Assembly (NCBI GenBank): GCA_028023455.1
Contig: JAQFVV010006354.1
Coordinates: forward strand, 1,254,115 to 1,318,114
From: Epiperipatus broadwayi
Taxonomy: Eukaryota; Onychophora; Udeonychophora; Euonychophora; Peripatidae
Reading direction: 5' to 3'
DNA length: 64,000 bases
Below, in pieces: positions 16,401 to 28,098 of the stretch. Position numbers and translations under genes: made by a program. How positions within the stretch are numbered: position 1 is the stretch's first letter; each line of letters starts with the position of its first letter. The notes under the pieces were generated by a model. The model did no database searches, had not been told where the DNA came from, and was given only the letters and a program-made list of their open reading frames with translations.

Positions 16401-18130
16401 CAAAATATTTATTATTTTCTCTAGAGTTTTAAAATGTTCTCCTCCAAGCACGTTAAAGTTTAAAAATAAAAATAATTATTAATCCATTTAGTAAAATTTA
16501 TAGAAAATAATCCTGGGTCTTTACTGTTCAGAATGAAAATTATTAAACTGTAATATTAAAGAATTATCCCCACGAAGTTTATTCAATATTCTCTAATGCA
16601 TCACTCTGTTCAATTTAACTTAAGTTATCCGGTAAACTTTTACACAATATTTGTATTTTCATGGATCCATCCTTTATTTATCTACTATATGTCCATTTTT
16701 TTTATATAGGTTTTATTTCTTAATAAGTTCTTTTTAATTCTTGTAAAATATATATTTAAAAAAAATGTTTCCTTCAAAAAGGACTAAACATTCTATTTCT
16801 TTCATTATATTTTATGATAACTCATACGATATAAATATCTTATTCTTTTTTTAAAAAAAAACTCCTGGATAAGCTTATAAATAATGCATCACAAATTTTT
16901 TTAGATGGCAAATAGTTTTCTGTTTAAGCTTCCAGCATAATGCCTGAATTATTTTTATATGAGTTAGAATAATCCTCCGGTTGAGCATAAATAAAGCTGT
17001 ATTATAATTTAAACATATTTTATTTCGTAGTATATCCATTTCTATTGCATAGTTTAGGTTAAACTTCAGATAAAATACTCCTGGCAAGTAACTTTTAAAA
17101 AACTAGAAAATCATTTCCATGAAGTTTCTAAATATATTATTTTTTTAAAACTCTCTTTTGCAAAATACTTTAAAATTATCAATTAGTTTTTTGCAGATAA
17201 AGTTATAAGAAAGTACTAAAAAATTGACTAAAATAAAAATTTAAAAATACTATCTCTTTGATAACTATAATTTACCTTTCTCTGGTTTCAATACATTATT
17301 AATCTCCCCTTATACCCCCGTGCAATTCATATTTATAGTCTGTAAGAATACCTCTTTTGATTGGTTGATTCTTACTTTTAGCTTGAGAACAAATTTACAT
17401 ATATTTTTAGTTTTACAGAATTATATTTGAAAATAAAAATTTATGACGTAATAACTCAAAATATTATTTAAAATATTACTTTCAGATTGATTATTACTTT
17501 ATCAAAATTATTTAATCATTTAAAATAACTTTTAAAATAACTTTAATAACCTATTACATTCTTAATATTCCATTTATCTACTTTTATTTAAACAAAATAT
17601 TTTTTTTTTTATTAACTGTATTCATCTTTATTACATCATTTAAGCATGTTATACAATAGTTAACTTAATATTTATTATTATTTGCTTTTATGATAGGCAA
17701 TAATTCTATCCAATTCTATAATATAACTTTTAAAATATTTTAAACTTTGTTACTTTAAATACAAACAAGCATGTGTGTGAAAGTTTGAAGTATACAAGTC
17801 ACATGATTAATAACTTTGACAGACAATTTTCAATCTATTTCTCTGCCTAGACTAATAAAATTGCTACACTTATTATATTTAATAATATAATTATAAAATT
17901 TGGAAGAACAATTTAGAAAATATAGAATTAAATACAATTCTCACCATCATAAAGTTTATTTTTAAAATATATTATATTAATTTTGACTATTAAATATGAT
18001 TATAAATTTAAACACTGTATTTATTAACATATCAGTTTTAAACTATTAAAATCGAATTTATTAAATATACTTTTAATATTTATAGCTGTGTTATTTAATA
18101 TTGCCAGCTTTTACAACCATATGAAACAAT
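13500..18130 (-). repeat. Family F long non-coding interspersed repeat, copy 1
   Basis: Aligns by eye along its length with copies at 18.75-22.27 kb (same orientation) and 35.95-40.44 kb (inverted). Landmarks on the + strand: GGCATAAGAACACTATCCCC near 13760-13785; TATGTGGCA-like words near 14150-14200; TTTATTAACAA...ACACTATTTACAAT at about 14440-14494; ACCTxTAATAxAT and AACACTGTCCA words at 15440-15530; a CCAAT/TATA block at 17331-17367; AAGCATG...CACATGATTAATA at about 17770-17810; a GCCAGC...CAACCAT block near 18105-18125. The direction '-' is taken from the promoter-like block. All three copies are riddled with stops in every frame. It may be a very long LTR, a non-autonomous element or an untranslated retroelement. 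Confidence 0.65.
17331..17367 (-). promoter_or_regulatory. CCAAT plus TATA block of family F, copy 1
   Basis: On the minus strand AACCAATCAAA (17357-17367) is followed about 28 bp later by CTATAAAT (17331-17338). The same order and spacing occurs on the + strand in copy 3 at 36618-36651, with related sequence between. In general knowledge this is the layout of an RNA polymerase II core promoter. Promoter function is inferred. Confidence 0.5.
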
Positions 18131-18320
18131 ATTTTAAGCTTTATTTAACTATTTTTAAATGATTCGTTATAATTTTATATACTACATATTTTCTTTAGCT
18201 TCAAATTGTACTTTATATTATAATTGACAAACTATAATTAACATATTAAAATAACATTCAAAAATTTAAAATTTTTAGTAATTGACTGAGATGGACTATT
18301 ACTGGCCTATAGAAAAGGGT

Positions 18321-18322
<2 letters not shown>

Positions 18323-18405
<83 letters not shown>
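18323..18405. repeat. (TA)n microsatellite abutting an RTE LINE 3' end
   Basis: A long perfect TA run that directly continues the 3' end of the minus-strand LINE at 18406-18668. It is probably the LINE's own simple-repeat tail, possibly expanded. Confidence 0.95.
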
Positions 18406-18407
<2 letters not shown>

Positions 18408-18668
18408 TTAACTGTTATCAATCCACTGCAGGATGAAGGTCTCTCCAAGTTCAATCCATCTTTTTCTATCTTTAGCTTCTCTTCTCCACATCACCCGTGC
18501 ACACATTCTTTTTCATCCATCCATCTCACATGTGGTCTCTTTCTGGGTCTTTTACAATCTCTTGGAATCCAGTTTAAAATTTCAATTGTCCATCTATTAT
18601 CATCTCTTCTAACAATATGTCCAGCCCAACTCCACTTCAGTCTTTTAATTTTTTCAATGAGGTCAGTA
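18406..18668 (-). pseudogene. RTE LINE 3' end with C-terminal WAGH motif
   Basis: The minus strand encodes LIEKIKRLKWSWAGHIVRRD, then DNRWTIEILNW, RPRKRPHVRWMDE, as at the extreme C-terminus of RTE-clade LINE ORF2. A 3' UTR-like stretch follows, containing the family-typical words CATCCTGCAGTGGATTGATA and GTTAATGATATATAT, which run straight into the TA tract. RTE elements end in short simple repeats rather than poly-A, so this looks like a true 3' terminus. The copy is only about 260 bp, severely 5' truncated. Confidence 0.85.
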
Positions 18669-18742
18669 AATATATATATTGTACACTCACTATATATATA
18701 TATAATATAGGTCAGTAAATATATATATTGTACACTCACTAT
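18661..18742. repeat. 33-bp direct duplication with 49-bp period
   Basis: 18661-18693 and 18710-18742 are identical by eye, beginning GGTCAGTAAATATATA, separated by 16 bp of TA-rich sequence. It lies at the 5' end of the truncated LINE and could be a local slippage event. Confidence 0.8.
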
Positions 18743-19903
18743 CTAAAAATATAATAATAGGAAAATACAACTAGCTCTAACTGATTAATAAGTAATAAAT
18801 GGTTTGATTTATACAAATTAAATAAATAAATAAAATATTAATAAATCATGTGTCAATGAAGTGAAGTACAAGAAGTAAAGAATTACATTGAGTCAACATC
18901 CTACAGGATACAATCTCAGTGGCATAAAAATACTATCCCCCTTTATTATTTCAAATAATAATATAATCATAGCAGTCTTAAGACTTTTAAAAAAATAACA
19001 ATCAATTTAATATAATGTTACTAAATAAATTCTAATCTCTTTATTAAAAACAATACAATTATAATAATCTCAGATTCTTTAAAATAACTAATCAATTTAT
19101 AATCTCCTGTAGTCAAAAATGATAAGGGATTTTGTATCATCCTCAACTACACCTAACTAATAATAATAACAACAATTATAAATAATAATCTTATTCCTCA
19201 TTAAATAATTATTAATCTTATGTAATGTTTAATATTATGGTAACTAACAATAATGATAACAACAATAAGTAATACAATTTTTTCTATTTTTCATGTGGAA
19301 TCTTAAATAGAATATGTGGCATAATCTGATATAATCTAAAAATATGTGGCAACAAATAACGTTAGAATTCTATGCAATAAACTGTGCAATTAATTATGAC
19401 CGTAATAATAATTAATGCAAAAGAAAATTTCTCAAGTATATTATATTATATTTGAATCATTGTGATTTCTTAAGTAAATAATTATATTTGTACTGTGAAA
19501 ATGTTGTTTATTTTGGTAACCATCAATCATGTATTTGTGATTGTGAATAAACCAACATAACACTAAGTTTTATAAAAAACGAGTTCAACAAATTTAATTA
19601 TCCTATACATTTAACAAAAAACTATATACACTATTTACAATCATGTTTAATAAAACCTAACAAATATAAAATCAATTTAGATACATTGGGTTACATCTTT
19701 CCACATCATAAAATTATAATAAATCAATAAATAAATAAGCCTTTACTTCGACTTATATACTATTTATGGCACATTTATTTAAAATAATAATAATACGAAT
19801 TTAAGAATACACTTATAGTTTAATAATAAAAATATCCATTAATTAACATAGCTAGAACATATGGTTTTTGTAAGTATATACAAAAATATAAAAATATGAA
19901 ATA

Positions 19904-21201
19904 CACCCAGATCATTTTATGTAGATTTATTTAATGCAATTTTGAAGTTATGCAATTCATGTTTCTTCCTAATACCTTTGTATGCAGTTTTTTTATGTGA
20001 TATAAATTATTAGATCAGAAGCCAAGCTCCAATAATGTATTATTATTTTAAATATTATAAATTTTATACACTCACATCATATTTAAAGTAATAGCACATT
20101 ATTGGAGTTCAACTTCCATCTAATAATTTCAATATTTTCAGCACTTTATAAGAGTACTGTAATAGATTTTATGCAATAAAGAAGTTCGTAATTCACTTAA
20201 AATCAAGACTTTTCCATTTTATATACACACATTAAATTTTACAAGACTATACTATAATGTAAATCTGTTCAAACATTATAGATGAAAAATACTATGTATG
20301 TTGTTGTTTTTGCACTTTAATCATGTTCTATTTTGCTTTTTTAAAAAGAGTACATAATCAATTAATCATTTAGTGTCCATAAGTTTATTTTTAAAAAGTG
20401 AGTAACAGTGGTGGGCACAATTAAATTTGACAATTAAAATCTGATTTTTAATTGTAATTAACAATTTAAAAATTACATAATGTGATCTGAAATTAAGGTG
20501 ATGCGAAACAAAGAAATTTGATTTTTAAATGGAATTGAAAATTAAAGACAAAAATAAGAATTTAATTTTTAATTGTTAGTTTTAATTAAATTTTGCACAA
20601 CAGTGGTGAGTCAGTATCTTTTTATTATCGTAAGTCTAAGTTCTTATTTTTATTTTAAACTTTTAGTTTACTCTAACAGAGAAAAAAAAACACCAAAGAA
20701 AATGAATTTTTTTGTAAACAAAAATTTCAATTTTGGGTCGCTTAGCAAAATGGGAAAGATCATTAGCAATTGGAAAACATTTTAGTTGTATTTTTTCTTG
20801 ACTTCATTTAAGGAAAAGCTACAGTATTTCACATCACATCACATCTTGATGAATCTGATGTCTCAAATAACGATAATGATTAAAATACTGTACATGTATG
20901 AAAAAATGTAAAGTACGCATAAAAGTATATTGTTTTGAATAAAATTAAATACTATAGTTGATAAAAAAAGTTTGTCTTGTATCAATTTTTTTCAATTTTG
21001 AAATTTTTTACTAGTCATACTTTATTTTTTTATGCAAAGTTTAAAGTAATTTTACATTGTTGATTTGCTTTTATGCGATTTTTTAAAAATTAGAGTAACC
21101 TATCTCCCATTTTTCAAGGTAAGTTAAGTCTATTTTTGTGCAATTTCTTTTGTGCATATTTTCTGAAAAACCTATCTACCACATAAAATGAGACCCAGGT
21201 G
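19904..21201. mobile_element. Pogo/Tigger-like MITE, copy 1, inserted in family F
   Basis: Left end CACCCAGATCATTTTATG and right end CATAAAATGAGACCCAGGTG are imperfect inverted repeats. A TA dinucleotide flanks each side (19902-19903 and 21202-21203), the target duplication typical of Tc1/mariner/pogo transposons. A second copy in the opposite orientation at 42737-43785 aligns internally (for example GTAATAGCACATTATTGGA, CATTTAGTGTCCATAAGTTT and TTTGTCTTGTATCAATTTTT). No transposase frame is seen, so it is non-autonomous. Removing it restores colinearity of family F copy 2 with copy 1. The superfamily call rests on the TA duplication and the style of the ends and is tentative. Confidence 0.75.
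20404..20608. mobile_element. Possible nested small hAT-like insertion
   Basis: AACAGTGGTG occurs at 20404-20413 and again at 20599-20608. Between them lie roughly inverted AT-rich ends (GGCACAATTAAATTTGAC and a right end with TTTAATTAAATTTTGCAC). This could be an old 185-bp element with a target duplication. The related block in the other MITE copy has only one of these ends clearly. Confidence 0.35.
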
Positions 21202-22326
21202 TACTTAAATAATATTCCTTTTCAAAATATGTTCAAGTATTTCTTTTTTAAAATAAATCAATCAAACTTATCTAATATAATGGTGCTAGTGTTATTTTAA
21301 ATATTTATTTTGGTTCATTTGATAAATAAAATTGACTTTAATAAAATAATAATATTGGTGTTCTTTTACATATTTTTTCTTGGTACTACTCTCTGAATAA
21401 AAATCCTTATATGTGTGTTTCATGTGTAATTAAAATATAAAATACTATTCACGAAATACAAGCATTCATTATATTTGTGTTTTTCATTTTGGATGTTTTT
21501 ATTTTCTTAAAAATATGCATTAACATGTAAAATCAAAGTATCAAAATTATTCAAAATCTCGTGAATAATTATCATCTCTTTTATGTTTTTTAAAAATAGT
21601 TTAATAAAAATATAAAAAATATCAATGATTCTTTATTATTTACTGTTAGCATTTTCATTCAATCTCATTTGTATTTGACTTTAACCTAAACCAAAACAAG
21701 AAATAGCTATCTCATCTCCTTTCAAATTAACAATACTATAATTCAAAATTATTCATTATTTTCTTCCATAAAATACAATGCTATATAATGCAATAAACAT
21801 TGAAATTAAGATGGTGATATGATGCATAGGCATGAAGAACTAACTAGAGTAAAGACTCAGTAGTATCAAAATATATGGGATAATCTACATGGTTAGTGTG
21901 AATGAATAGATATGATTTCTCTGACTAATAACCTCAAATATAATAATAATGTCCAGGCTATTTATTCAACACTCATTTGAACATTGTAAAATGCATAATA
22001 TCAAGAAAAAACACTGTCCACAGAGAATATATACAAGACATAGGGCTACATTATCTGTACTTACATAAACTACTAAGATAATAATATAGGTTACTTTCCT
22101 ATTTTCTCCATAGATCCTACATATAATCATCCAAAGGTTTCTTTACAATACTCCCAATGTCACTATCGATTAAAACTTCACAATAGATTTAACAGCCTAC
22201 ATTGCAAAATTATTAGCATTATCCTAAATAATAAACAAATTTCGCACATGAATATAACAATCTAAGAATACTGCAAGAAAAGATTTATTCACTTTTAAAA
22301 TTCAGCAATAAAAACAATACAAATGA

Positions 22327-24178
22327 TTTTGTTGTCCAAGTCTCAGATCCATAAGTAAAAACTGGCAAAACACATTTATTAAAAACCTTTTTTTTTTTCA
22401 AACACATAGGCATATTTCCTTTTAGTATCAAGTTATTTCTACCAAAAGTACTCCAACCAAGTTTAATTCTATGATTAATTTTATCCATTATGTTTCCATC
22501 TGTATTAATAATCTGACCAAGATATTTGTTACTGTTAACTTCTTCTAACTCATCATAATCAATCTTTATTTTCATATTTTGAGAAATACTATTAATCATT
22601 ACTTTAGTCTTTTTAACATTTATCTTTAGTCCTACTTTTCTACTTTCATCTGATAATTCCTGCAACATTTCCTGTAGCTCTAAAGCATTATTTGCAAAAA
22701 CAACTACATCATCTGAAAAATCTAAATGACTTAAATAATCTCCATTTACTTTCACTCCTTTAGTTTCCCATTTTAATCCACAAATTATTTCTTGCATCAC
22801 TGCTGTGAAAATTTTTGGAGATATGGTGTCATCCTGTCTTACACCCTTTTCAATGTTGATTTTCCTACTGTCATTATATAATCTAATTGTTGCTGTTGCA
22901 TTTTTATAAATATTCTTTAAAATATGACAATATCCTGGATCTACACCTTGATGATCCAATGCTTTAATCACTGAAAAAATGTTTATAGAATCAAATGTCT
23001 TTTCATAATCTACAAATCCTAAACATAATGGCAACTGATATTCATTTGTCTTTTCTATAACTTCTCTCAATACCTGAATATGATTTACTGTACTAAAATC
23101 ACTTTTAAATCCAGCTTGTTCTCTTGGTTGGTGGAAACCCAGAGTTTTCTGTAGGCTAGTTGTAATTATCTTAGGAAAATTTTTGTATAAAACTGGTAAA
23201 AGACTGATAGGTCTGTAATTTCTAATATCTTCTTTATCATCTTTTTTAAATATTAATATTAATACTGCATTCTTCCAATCATTTGGTACATCTTTATCAT
23301 TTAGACATTTGGTATATAACTTTGCTAAACATTTTTCTATTTCTTCACTTGCTTCTTTTAATATATCAATTATAATTCCATCATTACCTGGAGCCTTCCC
23401 TTTCTTCATAAATTTAATTGCATGTCTCACTTCCTCATTCAATATTCTGGGCAATTCGGAATATACATTAGGTATAGGAGGCACTTGCTCTTTACTACTA
23501 GATAATTCTTGATAGAACTTTTCTACACATTTCATGATGTCATCTCTTTTTTTAGTAATAATGCCATCTTTTTTTTCTTATTGCAGATATAAATTTCATA
23601 CCAATACCAAAATGTTGTTTTACACTCTTTAGACTTTTTATTCACTTCTACAGCTTTTTTTTGCTAATTCACAATTATACTTTTTATATCATTTTCAACT
23701 CTTTTCCGCACAATTTTACAAAATTTTAGTTATTCAATCTTTTTTAATGCATCATTGTTGTATATCCTCATATTCCTTTTTTTTCTTCATAAATTCTCTA
23801 GTCTCAGTACAAATTTTATTGGTCAATTGCTGCTTTTTTTTACCAGCTATTTTTTTTGTAGTTTTTAAAAGTGTATCAGTTATTTTCCTATTAATGTCAT
23901 TCAAATCTGAATCATGTTGTCAAGCGTTGATAGTCGAGAGGTCATCGCAACTGCCTTGCAAGCAAGTAGTTGGTTGCAGACGGTTGTGAGTTCACATCCT
24001 GGCTGATGCTATGACATATGGAAAAAAAATCTGAATCATGTTCAAAATTTACTAATAATTGAACCCGATGTGTAAGTTCTAATTTAAATTCATTAGATAT
24101 TCTATACAAACATTTTTTTTCGTATTGTTATTATAAATGTATTTAGATCATCATAATCACCTTGAACTAATTCTTGTA
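22327..24178 (-). pseudogene. RTE-type LINE: linker plus reverse transcriptase domain
   Basis: A frame at 22285-23535 encodes 416 residues covering most of the RT. Motifs: KGKAPGNDG (46-53), NYRPISLLP (106-114), VDYEKTFDSI (175-184, usual FDS box), GVRQDDTISPKIF (231-243, usually RQGD) and LDFSDDVVVF (271-280; usually FADD, both Asp kept), then KYLGQIINTDGNI and FTYGSETWT. This is the RTE clade, which reverse-transcribes its RNA at a nicked target. After GSETWT the homology ends near 22327, so the C-terminus is lost and the last residues are flanking sequence. Upstream the linker continues in broken frames (DLNDINRKITDTLLKTTKKI, then KKKQQLTNKICTET) to about 24178. No endonuclease domain is seen. 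The SINE at 23919-24026 splits the linker. Confidence 0.88.
23919..24026 (+). mobile_element. tRNA-headed SINE, copy 1, with 16-bp target duplication
   Basis: A 108-bp insertion inside the RTE linker. It starts GTCAAGCGTTGATAGTCGAG, has an A-box-like TAGTCGAGAGG and a B-box-like GGTTGTGAGTTCACATCC, and ends ATGACATATGG plus an A-run. The flanks AAATCTGAATCATGTT at 23903-23918 and 24027-24042 are identical, a clear target-site duplication. Relatives lie at 53717-53824 and 63645-63742. The head has long spacing between anticodon-like region and B box, as in tRNAs with a large variable arm; I cannot fix the parent tRNA. Mobilisation by a LINE is general knowledge for SINEs. Confidence 0.85.
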
Positions 24179-24184
24179 ATGTGT

Positions 24185-24217
24185 TTTATATATATATATA
24201 TATATATAATGAATGAT

Positions 24218-24246
<29 letters not shown>
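24185..24246. repeat. Two (TA)n tracts with GATCACA words
   Basis: TA runs at about 24186-24208 and 24221-24246 are separated by ATGAATGATCACA. ATGATGATCACACATAC follows. The GATCACACA word recurs in family R units, so this may be a degraded R fragment. Confidence 0.8.
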
Positions 24247-24250
<4 letters not shown>

Positions 24251-24999
24251 ATGATGATCACACATACTGCGATCACACATGTGTACATTTAATATATAGC
24301 ATAATATTAAATGTGAGTTTTTATGTAAACTAAGTTATAGAAATTGGATAATAAAGTTAGAAAAATAAAATAAATTTATTTTATTTTAAGTTAGTTTTAA
24401 TTAAAAAATCAAAATGGTAGTTGAGGAATGCAAGTAATTAAAAAATCAATTATGGTAATTAAAGAAAGTGAAGGGAGGTAAGCTACCAAGATCCTTATCT
24501 TTCACCTTCCAATGTCAGCTTTTTTAAAATTTAAAATTAGTAAAGTTTAAGGAATAGTAAAATAAGATCATTGAAGTTGATGATTAAGTCTTAAAGAAAA
24601 AATAAATAAAAAGGGGTTAATGATTGTAGAATTAGCAATCATAAATTTCAGTCGCAATTATGAATAAAAATAAATAGATTTATAAAAGAGATAAAGATCA
24701 TCTTTTCAAAATACACATGTGAATGCATGAAATATATGTATGGCTATGTGAAGGAAATAAAGAGTGTGTAAATAAGAAAATTATTTTATTAAAAAGAAAT
24801 GGAAGTAAATAAAATAAAAAAATAAATAAATAAAAAAACAAGAAGAAAAATTTATGTATTTTATGAAAGTAAAATAAAGGTGTGAAATGTAATTAATGAC
24901 ATTCCAAAAACAATCAAGAAGATAAAAAAAGTATTCTGGGACAATTAAGTAAGAAGTAAAAGAAGGAGCCATGTTTAGTTCTTCTTGAGTCTGCTGAGC
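24247..24999. other. AT-rich DNA, no gene recognised
   Basis: Low-complexity A-rich sequence. A 63-codon minus-strand frame (24781-24972) is mostly Phe/Tyr/Ile and has no family signature. Confidence 0.5.
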
Positions 25000-25335
25000 T
25001 GAAAGACAGAGTAGTTCGAGAGCTGTGTTTTATCTATGAACAAAAATGTACCAAGTAGTTGAAACATTGAGAATGCAGGGCTAAGGGGCCATAAACGGAT
25101 GCCAGTTGATCCATGCTCACCTTGGGTATAAAGTCATCTTCCCCATGAAGTAATAGTAGGGACAGCGCCTGCCTGATGGTTCACCTTCCCTGTCATTGAA
25201 GCCACAAGAATACGACCTAAGTGAGTGACAAAAAAGAATCCAGCCAGATCCCAAGAATTTCCATCTCTACAAAAGAAGTGGAGTAATCTACATGATGGGT
25301 AACAATTCACTCATCAACATCCAGAAAACCTAGGT
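25000..25335. other. GC-richer island with splice-like signals on the minus strand
   Basis: Composition is markedly more balanced than the flanks. Read on the minus strand, one frame is open across about 50 codons (includes HLGRILVASMTGKVNHQAG). CCCAAGGTGAGC near 25125 resembles a 5' splice site, and a pyrimidine-rich CTCTGTCTTTCAG near 25000 resembles a 3' splice site, followed by AACTAAACATGGC with a good start-codon context. These could be exons of a host transcript or of a decayed element. No protein family is recognised and no downstream coding continues. Confidence 0.3.
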
Positions 25336-26038
25336 AATTAAACTTTAATATAACATGCATGCACACACTTTCGTAAATGGCCACATAAATTAAAAAATGC
25401 AATTGCAAAAGTGAATCTGAATGAACCAAATAATTAGTAGTTTTCTGTATCAAAGAATATGCGAAGAAAAGAATATAAGCTATAAAATATCTACATATAA
25501 ATGTTTAGTATCAAAGAATTATGATTTTAGGTGAAGGGTTAATTAAATTAAATATAATTTGTGTTATTTTAATGATTGCTTGTTTTATGTTGAAATATTA
25601 TATTTTAATGTTTATGAATGTATTATATTAAACAGTATTTATTTATGAATAGCTCTTTATGCCTCGTCTTTCCTTCTCCACCATACTAATTATAATGATA
25701 TACCCGTAGGGTTTATAAAATACTAAGTAGACATTTATTCTAGTAAAAATACACGTGTCAATATAGTACAGTAACATTAAATCTCGCAAATTTTATAAAT
25801 ATTTCAAGCGCTGGATTATTTTAAGTAAATCATTCTTATGAATGAGTATCCAGAAGCCGAAGAAGCATCTGATCGGGAAAGATAATACTGGAATATTCCA
25901 TTGATAATCTCAGTATTCGATCAGGAATATAGACTTAAATAACAAGTCTATATTTGCTTCTTTGCTTGAAGTGACAGTCATGTCCATCGTAAAGTGTAAA
26001 TTAAAAAGTTTGAAAATGGTCGAAAAGGTAATTCTGTT

Positions 26039-26041
<3 letters not shown>
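25336..26041. other. AT-rich DNA, no feature recognised
   Basis: Only short stop-rich frames. Confidence 0.55.

Positions 26042-26095
<54 letters not shown>
26042..26095. repeat. (TA)n tract flanked by ACAATA/TATTGT
   Basis: The TA run is bounded by ACAATATA on the left and TATATTGT on the right, making the whole stretch palindromic. The sequence after it contains CCGACGTTTCAA, a word often seen in small foldback elements; I could not define element ends. Confidence 0.9.
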
Positions 26096-26098
<3 letters not shown>

Positions 26099-26359
26099 CG
26101 ACATATTTTGCAGGTTCATCCGTGTTAAAAAATTTTTTAATATTAATATTCCGACGTTTCAACTTGGCCACACAAATACTTTTTCCTAATGCATACTTTT
26201 TTTCAATAATATATTTTTATTATTCCTTGATTTGTTTTTTATTTCAGAACATAAATTAAATAATGTTAAAACAAATACCTCATTGCTGCTATTTACTGAC
26301 CATTTATGTATACAACTATTAATTGTTAACTATGAGAATGATAATTTTTTTTACAAATA
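26096..26359. other. AT-rich DNA, no gene recognised
   Basis: No recognisable frame. Confidence 0.45.
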
Positions 26360-27623
26360 TTATTTTAAAAAAATGTAGCAGGTAGCATTAGTTTTGCAGT
26401 AGATCAAATGTCTACTAATGCTTTAGTTATAATGAATTATGATACAAGAAGTTCAAATCTACTATTTTGTATAGCAAATACAGAAAGAAAAAAAATGAAT
26501 TATGCAGAAAGAGAGCTAAAACAACCTGTTACAAAATCAAATTAAACAGAGGATTTTAGATATACAGAATGTGGTCCAATTATTATCACTTTTTATATTA
26601 AATTATGAACTGATTAATAATCTGCAAAAGCAATATGACAACAAATTTGTCCGTTAAACCTAACTTAAAAATAAGAAAGCTAATCCCTAACAATTCATAT
26701 CAAAAACAATGATTAACTATGCCAAAATTTATATGCTTCATGTAAAAGATATTTCTACAATACTAGAAGCTTAAAACAAGCTGGCATCTGGTGTATATGT
26801 TGACAAATATATTTTTAAGATGTTAAAAATCAAGTTTGATGAGACTGTAAATGAAATAAAACCGTATGAAAGCACAATTACAGGAGAGCATTAATAATAA
26901 ATAATTAAAAAAGAAGTACAAAAGGAGATTAATAACTCTTGCAAATGATGTAATCCTTTCATTTATTTATAAATATTTAGATTATGCCTTGATATCAGCA
27001 CTGTAGAGATTTTGTAATCAGATATTTTAACAAAAAATTGATTGACAGCACATTCATAAAAGAGTAATGTTTAATATAGTAAAAGTAAGAGCTAAATAAA
27101 CATCTGCAATAGAAGACCTAAGACATATCTCAATTGAAAAGATTGTCTCTAAAATATTAGGTAGAATACTATTTAAAAATTACATCAACTGCATATTATG
27201 CTATAAAAAAAAAGAAAAACAGTGAATACTGTTATAAAGATTAAAGAAGCAATTAATTATATCAGAGAATTAAAATTGACAGTATATTTTGCAATGAAAA
27301 TTGTTTTAAAAGCAAATTTTGATTTGGTAAATTGGATATACATATTTTAAACCCCTAAAGTAATTGATACCTGAACATAGATATTTAGTTTAGGCAATAG
27401 AGAACTACATTAAAAGAGTAGAATATCAATTAAGAAATATATGACATTCTCAGAATATTTACTCCATAAAAATGAATACTCCAATGATCACCATTAGCTG
27501 TTCTCCTTTTTTCAGGATATCTATATCAGATGGTAAAGATATTGAAAACCAGGTGTGAGGTATTTATCTTTTTCATTTATGGGTGAAGATAATACTAATA
27601 ACTTTTATTTTTCACAATGTAAT

Positions 27624-27636
27624 AATATTCAGATTG

Positions 27637-27672
<36 letters not shown>

Positions 27673-27683
27673 GAATATATATA

Positions 27684-27719
<36 letters not shown>

Positions 27720-27720
27720 T
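27624..27720. repeat. Two nested palindromic (TA)n tracts
   Basis: AATATTCAGAT...ATCTGAATAT brackets the first TA run (about 27638-27670). AGGATATA...TATATCCT brackets the second (27683-27720). Each can fold as a hairpin. Confidence 0.85.
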
Positions 27721-28072
27721 AAATAGTTTTCAAACAGAGACAGGATCCTCTATACAATCATTAAAATCGGCAGCTTGCCAAGGTAGAAACATACAGTATA
27801 AATACCAACTACTTCCATTATTGTTTTAGGAACTCCACTTTATAAGCCAAAAACAAATATGGATCAATAATTAAATAACTCCATAACTAGTTATGCTTTA
27901 TAAAATTACTATTTTTTATGTCATTAAAATGGAGGTACTGGGTTATAATGCATCATGGATGAGTGTTTTCAATATAGCAGTAAATAAATTATATTAGATA
28001 GCAAAGAACTATACGACTTCACATCTATTATCAACTACTAATCAAGAAGGCTTTAATTTTATTGATCCAAAA

Positions 28073-28098
28073 CTATATATATATATATATATATATAT
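28073..28098. repeat. Short (TA)n tract
   Basis: A perfect TA run of about 26 bp inside the decayed LINE-like region. Confidence 0.9.

Larger units (their letters stand above)
18743..22270 (-). repeat. Family F repeat, copy 2 (interrupted and truncated)
   Basis: Carries the same landmarks as copy 1: GGCATAAAAATACTATCCCC (about 18920-18940), ATATGTGGCA words (19310-19350), ACACTATTTACAATCAT (about 19628-19645), then CTAATAACCTC and AACACTGTCCA words (21920-22020). From the first landmark to the ACACTGTCC region this copy is about 3.0 kb against 1.7 kb in copy 1; the difference is the 1298-bp MITE at 19904-21201. Homology stops near 22270, where the RTE LINE begins, so the promoter-like block is absent here. 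Confidence 0.65.

Noticed and set aside
23309-23512. Frame on the + strand with hydrophobic residues
   Set aside because: Antisense to the RTE reverse transcriptase, which carries the recognisable motifs.
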